Shown one piece after another: positions 1 to 5,083 of a stretch of DNA of 5,083 bases (the stretch's first letter is position 1; every line of letters starts with the position of its first letter). The translations under genes were made by a program, and so were the position numbers. Below the pieces are notes generated by a model. The model was not told the origin of the DNA. It made no database searches and worked only from the letters and a program-made list of their open reading frames with translations. The DNA is from Bacteroidota bacterium (lineage in GTDB: Bacteria > Bacteroidota > Bacteroidia > Bacteroidales > Prolixibacteraceae): NCBI GenBank assembly GCA_023488865.1, contig JAMDDG010000225.1, forward strand, positions 4,307 to 9,389, in the 5' to 3' direction.

Positions 1-176
1 GGCCGGATTTTGAATTCGATGGAGTTCAGATTTGCTTTTACAATTTATAGTATATGATTCCCAGCGCTGAATTCCGGTTTCGAGCTATGAAGATGAATGA
101 AAGTTCATCTTTCTTTCGTCTAAATTTCCTGTAGCAGGCCGAATGCTTACTTTTCAACCGAAATACTGTGCAATTT
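1..176. other. Non-coding stretch beyond the truncated glutaminase pseudogene
   Basis: I see no intact gene here in any of the six frames. On the minus strand a residual run reading KIAQYFG (177-157) may be a last frameshifted scrap of the glutaminase-like gene. It ends at a TGA at 156-154, and no residues resembling the expected C-terminal part of that family follow. The stretch holds an 8-bp inverted repeat (90-97 and 104-111, 6-nt loop) and an 8-bp palindrome CAGCGCTG at 62-69. No insertion-sequence ends, direct repeats or tRNA sequence were recognised that would explain the break. Confidence 0.6.
90..111. repeat. Small inverted repeat (hairpin) downstream of the pseudogene
   Basis: AAGATGAA (90-97) and TTCATCTT (104-111) are perfectly complementary, separated by the 6-nt loop TGAAAG. 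The stem is AT-rich and neither strand has a U tract directly after it, so it is a weak terminator candidate at best. It could be a remnant of the 3' end of the decayed gene's transcript or a chance palindrome. Confidence 0.35.
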
Positions 177-1738
177 TCAAACGGTAGTTACAGCCAGTCC
201 CATGATTGCCTTGACTGACAGGTTGGTATTGTGTGCCAGGTGACCGGCAAAATCGTCTGTGCAAAGTTGGTTCTCCGGGTCAAAACCCTTTTCTTTCAGG
301 TATTCCGCCCATTTGGTGATAGCCTTCCAGTATTTAGCCGCGTAATCAGCATTGCCTTCTGTTTTGGCAATGGCACCTGCCAGGATGATCATGTTTCCGC
401 ACTCCTCGACCGGCATCTGGAATTCCTATGTCTTTTCTCCGCCACCATATTTCTGTCCGTTACCCAGCGGATACTTCCCGATATCATGCGGGGCATAAGG
501 CCATGGCCATCGGCCGGATTCCGCATATTCAAAAATCGGAGTCGTCTGTGCTTTAATCAGAACCGGATTCAGGTATAGGAAGAAAGGAGCGGCCGGATAG
601 AAAACATCTACCGTTCCCATTGAACCATTGCTGAAATTTTCCTTTGAAAAACAGAGTGGCTCGCCGTTTTCGTTTTTGACTACTTTGTGTGCAGCCATGC
701 ACTGACGGTAAGCCAATGCACAGATGGCACGGTATTCCTTCCCACCCAGGTTTTCTGCTTTTGCAAGTAAATCCTTGTCATAGAGCGCACAACGTGTTTT
801 AATTGATTCATATTCCTTTTCTCCAGTGAGAAGCAGCTCATCAATTCCGGAGAATTTTTTGTGCCAGTAACCTTCCAGTTTCTTGCCAAAATATTCGACC
901 GAGAGGATATCATCGTAAGCAAGCGTCAAGTGCTTTTCAGTTGCTTTACCCGGTGTAATGTTCACTGGAAGAATCATTGCCAGAACTGCATTGAGCTCTC
1001 CGGCCCGTTTCCCCTGATCTGCTTCAACCATACCCGGAAAGAGCTGACCGGTAGTGAACGCCTGCATCGCATCATCGCGTCTGCCAGCAAAAGATGTCTT
1101 TACTTCACCGGAAGCTGCTGCCAAATACAGGTATCCCCAGTCAATCCGGAGATCGTCGCCGCTCTTTTGCAGTACAGGCTGTTTCCTTGCTTCCGATTTT
1201 TAGTACCTCAAGTTGCTGAACACTTTGTTTTCCGAAGGTTACCGCTTGGGACCCTTTGTCGACCGAGGCGAGTCCGGAAATATCGAAATAGATTTCAGCG
1301 GCATGACTCTTCTTATCAGTGGCGGTAAAACTCCAGGAGACGTAGCTCAGCGGACGGGTCACCAGATCGAGGTCCTCGACCAGCAACGGCGTCAAAAAAC
1401 TGAGCTTGATTTCCATACCGGCTTCCTGGTAAGTATAGACAGTTTTAGTGGGAGTAATATCTGAGCTAACCCATTTAGCGGCCTGCACATATGCAGGCAA
1501 TTTGCCCATCAGGCGAAATATTTTACCATCAATCTTTATCAATGGTATGGATTGGCATGGGCTTCCCCGTCCAGTGAGTCGTTTCGCAACGGGTCGGATT
1601 TTCGTCGGACGACCAGATGCTGAAATAGGGATCACAAGTAACCAATGGGTACGAAGGCGCCCGGAAACCACTGGTTTGAGCAAATATCGTAACCGTGCTT
1701 GCCAATAAGAGCAGGAAAATGAGCTTAATTTTTATCAT
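177..1738 (-). pseudogene. Decayed secreted glutaminase-like gene (GtaA / DUF4965-DUF1793 family)
   Basis: Read on the minus strand, consecutive frames join into one protein of a family known from fungal glutaminase A and many Bacteroidota homologues (DUF4964, DUF5127, DUF4965, DUF1793 domains). It starts at ATG 1738 with a signal peptide: MIKIK, a leucine-rich core, then cleavage near FA-Q around residue 21. Recognisable family blocks follow in order: DPYFSIWS, HWTGK, IKIDGKIFRLMG, DDLRIDWGYLYLA, MGTVDVFYPAAPFFL, APHDIGKYPLGNGQ, MPVEECGNM and LCTDDFAGHLAHN. The frame is broken at least three times. A 1-nt insertion near 1533 shifts PMPIHT out of register with LIKIDGK. A second near 1182-1184 separates LKIGSKE from QPVLQKS. 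A TAG at 428-426 interrupts GGGEKT and EFQMPVEE. The frame finally ends at TGA 179-177, with a possible further shift (KIAQYFG at 177-157), and the C-terminal part is absent; from memory, family members run to roughly 700-850 residues, against about 520 here. The intact protein would be exported and presumably hydrolyse glutamine or a similar amide. Sequencing error is a less likely explanation, because 3 kb of neighbouring genes is lesion-free. Confidence 0.85.
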
Positions 1739-1776
1739 TTTTTTGTTTCGAATGAAATTGGTTTTGTATCAACATT

Positions 1777-1784
1777 CAAATATA
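1777..1784 (-). promoter_or_regulatory. Bacteroidota -7 box of the glutaminase pseudogene promoter
   Basis: The minus strand reads TATATTTG, a perfect match to the Bacteroidota sigma-A -7 consensus TAnnTTTG, about 39 nt upstream of the pseudogene ATG. A start site a few bases downstream would give a leader of roughly 30-35 nt ending in the A-rich AAACAAAAAA, as is usual in this phylum. The -33 element is poor: the nearest TTTG (1803-1800) is only 15 nt away, shorter than the usual spacing. Confidence 0.5.
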
Positions 1785-1856
1785 TACCTCCTTATCCAAC
1801 AAAATGATTTCAGCCTAAACTTTTTTTTTATTTTATATCAATCATTAAAAAAAACT

Positions 1857-1864
1857 TATCTTTA
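1857..1864 (+). promoter_or_regulatory. Probable -7 box of the Fur-family gene
   Basis: TATCTTTA matches the TAnnTTTG consensus at all but the last base and lies 25 nt upstream of the ATG at 1890, so the leader would be short (about 20 nt). No clear TTTG -33 element sits at normal distance. Instead an A8 tract (1847-1854) and a T9 tract (1821-1829) lie upstream and may substitute as an UP-like element. Confidence 0.45.
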
Positions 1865-1872
1865 CGCTCTAT

Positions 1873-1887
1873 TTTAACTTAGTTTAA
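1873..1887 (+). promoter_or_regulatory. Candidate Fur-type operator (7-1-7 imperfect palindrome)
   Basis: TTTAACT, a single central T, then AGTTTAA form two 7-nt arms with one mismatch. The 7-1-7 geometry is the one described for Fur and PerR boxes, although the bases do not match the E. coli Fur consensus closely. It lies between the predicted transcription start and the ATG of a Fur-family gene, where a bound repressor could block transcription. Autoregulation is an inference. In DNA this AT-rich a chance palindrome is quite possible. Confidence 0.3.
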
Positions 1888-1889
1888 GT

Positions 1890-2336
1890 ATGAATAGCAT
1901 ACAAAAAAACAAAGAAACCGTCAAGAATATCTTCACGGAATACCTTGAAAGAAACGGGCATCGCAAGACGCCTGAGCGTTATGCCATCCTGGATGAAATC
2001 TACTCGCGCGACGGTCATTTTGACATTGAGACGCTCTATATCTCAATGAAAAATAAGAATTACCGCGTCAGCAGGGCAACCTTGTACAATACCATCGAAA
2101 TCCTTTTGGACTGCAAATTGGTAGTCAAGCATCAATTTGGGAAAAATATCGCCCAGTTTGAGAAAACTTTAGCGACCACCCAGCACGACCATCTCATTGA
2201 TATCCGTACCGGAAAAGTGACTGAATTTCATGATGAGCGCATCAACCAAATTATTGAAGATGCCTGTGCCCTTTATAATTTCAAGTTATCACACCACTCA
2301 CTCTATCTTTACGGCGAGTCGGAAGAGACGAAATAA
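1890..2336 (+). CDS. Fur-family metal-responsive transcriptional regulator lacking zinc-site cysteines
   Basis: A 148-residue cytoplasmic DNA-binding protein of normal Fur length. Residues about 10-80 form the winged helix: the RKTPERYAIL segment (25-34) is typical, and SRATLYNTIEIL (61-72) is the recognition helix. The C-terminal half is the dimerisation and metal-sensing domain, with QHDHLID (98-104), TEFHDE (111-116) and SHHSLYLYG (134-142). Candidate regulatory-metal ligands seen are H43, E91, H99, D100, H101, E112 and H135/H136. The structural zinc site is missing: the CxxC that normally follows HDHLI is D104 and T107, and the C-terminal tail (YGESEETK) has no cysteine. Only C75 and C126 remain, at unrelated places. 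ATG 1890 is chosen because it gives the normal N-terminal helix and sits just after a -7-like box. A terminator follows, so it is probably transcribed alone. Whether it senses iron (Fur), peroxide (PerR), another metal or haem cannot be told from sequence alone. Confidence 0.93.
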   Translation: MNSIQKNKETVKNIFTEYLERNGHRKTPERYAILDEIYSRDGHFDIETLYISMKNKNYRVSRATLYNTIEILLDCKLVVKHQFGKNIAQFEKTLATTQHDHLIDIRTGKVTEFHDERINQIIEDACALYNFKLSHHSLYLYGESEETK

Positions 2337-2352
2337 CAGATCCGAAATAAGT

Positions 2353-2382
2353 AAAAAAACCTCTTTTTACAGAGGTTTTTTT
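2353..2382 (+). terminator. Intrinsic terminator after the Fur-family gene
   Basis: A7-CCTCT (2353-2364) pairs with AGAGG-T7 (2371-2382) in a perfect 12-bp stem around the loop TTTTAC. The T run ends the hairpin and serves as the U tract. Because the 5' arm begins with seven A, the element should also work in the minus direction. It lies 17 nt after the stop codon of the Fur-family gene and separates that gene from purA. Confidence 0.9.
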
Positions 2383-2413
2383 GTGTCTTTATGGTAAAAA
2401 TCGCTTAATTTTG
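2380..2413 (+). promoter_or_regulatory. purA promoter (TTTG ... TAnnTTTG)
   Basis: TAATTTTG at 2406-2413 matches the Bacteroidota -7 consensus TAnnTTTG exactly. A TTTG at 2380-2383, 22 nt upstream of it, can serve as the -33 element. The -33 TTTG overlaps the last bases of the upstream terminator's T tract. A start near 2419 would give a leader of about 32 nt to the purA ATG at 2452, ending in an A-rich stretch (AAATAAAAAATAATCAA) with no Shine-Dalgarno sequence. Confidence 0.65.
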
Positions 2414-2451
2414 TAAGGTTTTGTCTAATCCGTCAAATAAAAAATAATCAA

Positions 2452-3720
2452 ATGCAAGTTGATGTATTGTTGGGTCTTCAGTGGGGAGACGAAGGAAAAG
2501 GAAAAGTTGTGGATGTACTGACACCGAGGTACGACGTTATTACCCGTTTTCAGGGTGGACCCAATGCCGGGCATACCCTCGAGTTCAACAACATCAAGCA
2601 TGTTCTTCATACCATCCCGTCGGGCATTTTCCGGGGAGACAAGATCAACATAATTGGCAACGGGGTGGTCATCGACCCCTCCATCTTCAAAAAGGAGATC
2701 GAATCCCTGAAAAATATCGGTTTTGACCTTACCAAAACACTCTACATCTCGAAGAAGGCCCACCTGATCCTGCCAACCCACCGGTTGTTGGACGCAGCTT
2801 CAGAAGCTGCCAAAGGTGAACTAAAAATTGGCTCAACCTTGAAAGGGATCGGACCCACCTACCGGGATAAAATCGGCAGAGAAGGATTAAGGATAGGCGA
2901 TATCCTGCATAATTTTAAAGAGAAGTACCAGGAACGGGTAGCACAACACATCGAATTGCTTACCAAGTTTTATCAATTTGATTACAAGCAAGCGCTTGAA
3001 GACTACGAAAAAGAGTGGTTCGAGGGTATTGAAGTAATCAAACAGTTTCAACTGATAGACAGTGAACACTTTATCAACAATCTGCTCTTAGCAGGAAAGT
3101 CCGTAATTGCCGAGGGTGCGCAAGGGACAATGCTCGACATTGATTTTGGCTCCTATCCGTTTGTCACTTCTTCCAATACTATCGCAGCCGGGGCCTGTAC
3201 GGGACTTGGGATTGCACCTAACAAAATCGGGAAAGTTTACGGTATTTTCAAAGCCTATTGCACCCGGGTTGGCAGTGGCCCATTCCCTACCGAACTGTTG
3301 GATGGAACGGGGGAAACTTTGCGCAGAATCGGGAAAGAATATGGCGCAACTACAGGAAGGCCGCGCCGTTGCGGATGGTTAGACCTGGTCGCCCTTCGCT
3401 ATGCCATCATGATCGACGGGGTAACCGATCTGATCATGATGAAAGCAGATGTGATGGATAGGTTCGAAACGATCAAAATCTGTACTTCCTACTCTATATC
3501 AGGTGTAATAACCAAGGATTTCCCCAACGAGATTGACGATCAGGTTACTCCGGTTTATACTGAGCTGAAAGGTTGGAAAACGGACTTAACAGAAGTTGAT
3601 CATACCAGCAAATTTCCTGAAGAGCTGAGCAATTACATTCAATTTATAGAGGAATACCTGGGGGTTCCCGTCACGATTGTATCCGTTGGCCCCAACCGTT
3701 CACAAACCATAGAAAGATAA
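2452..3720 (+). CDS. purA: Adenylosuccinate synthetase
   Basis: PurA joins IMP and aspartate using GTP to form adenylosuccinate, the first committed step from IMP to AMP, in the cytoplasm as a homodimer. The 422-residue protein is full length for the family. The N-terminal signature LGLQWGDEGKGK (7-18) carries the catalytic Asp13 and Lys16, and NAGHT (38-42) carries the catalytic His41, both at the same numbers as in E. coli PurA. GIGPTYRDK (132-140) is the second family signature. EGAQGTMLDIDFGSYPFVTS (221-240) contributes to IMP binding. GATTGRPRRCGWLD (298-311) corresponds to the aspartate/IMP-binding loop, KADVMD (331-336) replaces the common KLDVLD near the GTP guanine site, and SVGPNR (411-416) closes the nucleotide site. 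ATG 2452 is the only start that keeps the first glycine-rich motif with a normal N-terminus. It has its own promoter after the Fur-gene terminator and is followed after 4 nt by pncB, so the two are probably one operon. Confidence 0.98.
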   Translation: MQVDVLLGLQWGDEGKGKVVDVLTPRYDVITRFQGGPNAGHTLEFNNIKHVLHTIPSGIFRGDKINIIGNGVVIDPSIFKKEIESLKNIGFDLTKTLYISKKAHLILPTHRLLDAASEAAKGELKIGSTLKGIGPTYRDKIGREGLRIGDILHNFKEKYQERVAQHIELLTKFYQFDYKQALEDYEKEWFEGIEVIKQFQLIDSEHFINNLLLAGKSVIAEGAQGTMLDIDFGSYPFVTSSNTIAAGACTGLGIAPNKIGKVYGIFKAYCTRVGSGPFPTELLDGTGETLRRIGKEYGATTGRPRRCGWLDLVALRYAIMIDGVTDLIMMKADVMDRFETIKICTSYSISGVITKDFPNEIDDQVTPVYTELKGWKTDLTEVDHTSKFPEELSNYIQFIEEYLGVPVTIVSVGPNRSQTIER

Positions 3721-3724
3721 AACA

Positions 3725-5083
3725 TTGCTTGAACCTGTTCATATTAACGGCTTATACACTGATTATTATGAGCTTTCCATGGCCCAGGGTTATTTTTACG
3801 CCGGTAAACAAGAGGAGAAAGCTGTATTTGATTATTTTTTTCGCACCAATCCGTTCAATGGCGGTTTTCTGGTTTTTGCGGGATTAGCAGATTTTCTGGA
3901 ACAACTGCAATCCTTTACCTATGACAATGAGTCCATTAATTATCTGCAAAACCAAGGATTTAAACCGGAATTTTTGGATTATTTGAGGTGCTTTAGCTTC
4001 AAAGGAAAGATTTTTTCCGTCAAAGAGGGTGAGCTTGTATTTCCAAACGAACCTATCGTCCGGATTGAAGCCAACCTTATTGAAGCGCAATTGATTGAGA
4101 CCTTGCTATTGAACTTCCTTAATTTTCAATCTTTGATTGCCACCAAAGCCTATCGGATGAAATTGGCTGCCAACGGAAAGAGTTTCTCCGATTTTGGGTT
4201 GCGCAGGGCGCACGGGTTTGGCGGTCTGCAAGCCAGCCGGGCAGCAATCATCGGGGGAGCATCTTCTACTTCTAACGTACAAGCCGGATTTATGTACCAT
4301 ATTCCTGTTTCCGGAACGATGGCCCACAGTTGGGTACAAAGTTTCGAAAACGAGTTGACGGCCTTTCGTACCTATGCACAGTTCAATCCTAAAAATACCA
4401 TTTTATTAGTCGATACTTACGATACCCTTCGCAGCGGAATCCCCAATGCCATTCTGGTGGCCAGAGAGATGGAACAACGGAACAAGCAACTGGTCGCTAT
4501 CCGACTCGACAGCGGCGACCTGGCTTATCTTAGCAAGAAGGCGCGGAAGATGCTGGACAAGGAGGGATTGACCTACGTTAAAATCCTTGTATCCAATCAA
4601 TTGAATGAGCATGTGATCAATAGTTTGGAAGAGCAAAACGCTCCCATCGACGGATTTGGAATAGGTACTGAATTAGTTACCGGAAAGCCGGATGCTTCCC
4701 TCGATGGCGTCTACAAACTGTGCGAGAGCGCCGGAAAGCCGAGCATGAAAATTTCCGAAAATATTGAGAAAAATACCCTTCCGGGAAAGAAAATGGTTTG
4801 GCGGTTTTTCGATAATGAGGGAAATATCTACCGGGATGGAATCCTGTTAGATGAGGAGATTCCCGGTGATTGTGAATGGCTCTACCATCCTACCCAACCC
4901 GACAAAAAAACGCAGGTTTGTCAGCTTAAAAGAGAGCAATTGTTGCAGCCTGTCTATGAAAACGGATTGATTTTACATCCAATGCCTTCTCCTGTCGAAT
5001 GTAACCAATATTTGAACCAGCGTGCAAAACAACTTCCCGAAGAGCACAAACGGTTTATCATGCCACACCTATTCAAAGTTGGA
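3725..5083 (+). CDS. pncB: Nicotinate phosphoribosyltransferase, 3' end outside the window
   Basis: PncB converts nicotinate and PRPP to nicotinate mononucleotide, coupled to ATP hydrolysis, in the Preiss-Handler route of NAD synthesis and salvage. 453 codons are visible with no stop, and most of the family's usual 470-490 residues are present. Conserved blocks in order: TDYYELSMAQGYF (about 12-24, the usual N-terminal TDxYxLxMA motif), FSDFGLRRAHG (154-164, family signature), GGASSTSNV (near 180), GTMAHSW (197-203, with His201 at the place of the histidine that becomes phosphorylated in studied homologues), LLVDTYDTLRSG (around Asp230), IRLDSGDL (Asp262, Asp265) and FGIGTELVTGKPD (from 311, PRPP-phosphate binding). 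The start is taken as TTG 3725. It is 4 nt after the purA stop, an in-frame TAG lies at 3710-3712, and the only other early candidate, ATG 3779, would remove the conserved TDYYEL segment. No strong ribosome-binding site is seen. The tight spacing suggests co-transcription or translational coupling with purA. Confidence 0.96.
   Translation, partial: MLEPVHINGLYTDYYELSMAQGYFYAGKQEEKAVFDYFFRTNPFNGGFLVFAGLADFLEQLQSFTYDNESINYLQNQGFKPEFLDYLRCFSFKGKIFSVKEGELVFPNEPIVRIEANLIEAQLIETLLLNFLNFQSLIATKAYRMKLAANGKSFSDFGLRRAHGFGGLQASRAAIIGGASSTSNVQAGFMYHIPVSGTMAHSWVQSFENELTAFRTYAQFNPKNTILLVDTYDTLRSGIPNAILVAREMEQRNKQLVAIRLDSGDLAYLSKKARKMLDKEGLTYVKILVSNQLNEHVINSLEEQNAPIDGFGIGTELVTGKPDASLDGVYKLCESAGKPSMKISENIEKNTLPGKKMVWRFFDNEGNIYRDGILLDEEIPGDCEWLYHPTQPDKKTQVCQLKREQLLQPVYENGLILHPMPSPVECNQYLNQRAKQLPEEHKRFIMPHLFKVG

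Larger units (their letters stand above)
1739..1889. other. AT-rich divergent intergenic region
   Basis: This gap separates the minus-strand glutaminase pseudogene from the plus-strand Fur-family gene and holds promoter-like sequences facing both ways. It contains a run of nine T (1821-1829) and a run of eight A (1847-1854), the latter just upstream of the plus-strand -7 box. Such A/T tracts are typical of curved promoter DNA or UP-like elements. No open reading frame here looks real. Confidence 0.6.

Noticed and set aside
90..111. Hairpin as a transcription terminator of the glutaminase gene
   Set aside because: The stem is short and AT-rich, and no U run follows on either strand, so it is kept only as an inverted repeat.
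680..922. Minus-strand 80-codon frame inside the pseudogene
   Set aside because: It is a shifted frame of the same DNA that encodes the conserved DUF4965-type sequence; its own translation shows no family motif.
231..1708. Several plus-strand open frames (231-578, 861-1328, 1213-1464, 1448-1708)
   Set aside because: They lie opposite the glutaminase pseudogene, whose minus-strand translation carries many conserved family blocks. The plus-strand products are compositionally odd, resemble no family and have no promoter or start context.
1725..1775. Minus-strand 16-codon ORF (ATG 1775) preceded by a perfect AAGGAGG (1793-1787)
   Set aside because: The purine-rich sequence lies upstream of the TATATTTG -7 box, so it would not be in the transcript from that promoter. 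Bacteroidota rarely rely on Shine-Dalgarno sequences, and the 16-residue product (MLIQNQFHSKQKNDKN) has no recognisable feature.
1695..1877. Plus-strand 60-codon hydrophobic frame
   Set aside because: It covers the AT-rich promoter region and the reverse of the signal-peptide coding segment; the hydrophobic and Phe-rich composition comes from T runs.
2425..2781. Minus-strand 118-codon frame and plus-strand 2481-2726 frame over the start of purA
   Set aside because: Both are shadows of purA, whose frame carries the catalytic motifs at the expected residue numbers.
3107..3461. Plus-strand frames 3107-3382 and 3258-3461
   Set aside because: These are alternative frames inside the intact purA coding region with no motif of their own.
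3884..4636. Minus-strand frames 3884-4090, 4106-4339 and 4406-4636
   Set aside because: They are antisense to pncB, which is continuous and rich in family motifs.
1..5083. CRISPR array, tRNA, rRNA, riboswitch, transposase, toxin-antitoxin or phage-defence genes
   Set aside because: No regularly spaced repeats, cloverleaf or conserved RNA motif, transposase or recognisable defence-protein motif was seen on either strand.

Overview
The window looks like a chromosomal fragment from a member of the Bacteroidota, probably Bacteroidales. Several things point there: TAnnTTTG-type -7 promoter boxes, A-rich leaders without Shine-Dalgarno sequences in front of the starts, a secreted GtaA/DUF4965-type glutaminase-like gene typical of gut and anaerobic Bacteroidota, and the protein sequences of the Fur, PurA and PncB homologues. 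The phylum call is an inference from these features, not from a search.

Layout. Positions 1-176 hold no intact gene; they lie beyond the broken 3' end of the next locus. Positions 177-1738 (minus strand) are a decayed gene for a secreted glutaminase-like protein. Its reading frame is broken by two 1-nt frameshifts and an in-frame stop, and its C-terminal part is missing. Positions 1739-1889 are a very AT-rich divergent promoter region. Positions 1890-2336 (plus) encode a 148-residue Fur-family metalloregulator that lacks the usual zinc-binding cysteines. A strong, probably bidirectional, intrinsic terminator follows at 2353-2382. A new promoter then drives purA (2452-3720, complete adenylosuccinate synthetase). 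Four bases after the purA stop, a TTG-initiated pncB (nicotinate phosphoribosyltransferase) begins and runs off the right edge of the window.

How the genes relate. purA and pncB look like a co-transcribed pair. PurA makes the AMP precursor adenylosuccinate, and PncB makes nicotinate mononucleotide, which is later adenylylated on the way to NAD. The two therefore meet at adenine-nucleotide and NAD supply. The Fur-type regulator appears to be its own transcription unit, closed off by the terminator. An imperfect 7-1-7 palindrome between its promoter and start codon suggests, without proving, autoregulation.

I found no CRISPR array, tRNA, rRNA, insertion sequence, toxin-antitoxin pair or defence system. 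Nothing here supports a wholly new biological system. The points most worth a second look are the cysteine-less Fur protein with its possible operator, the lesion pattern in the glutaminase pseudogene, and the purA-pncB coupling with a TTG start.
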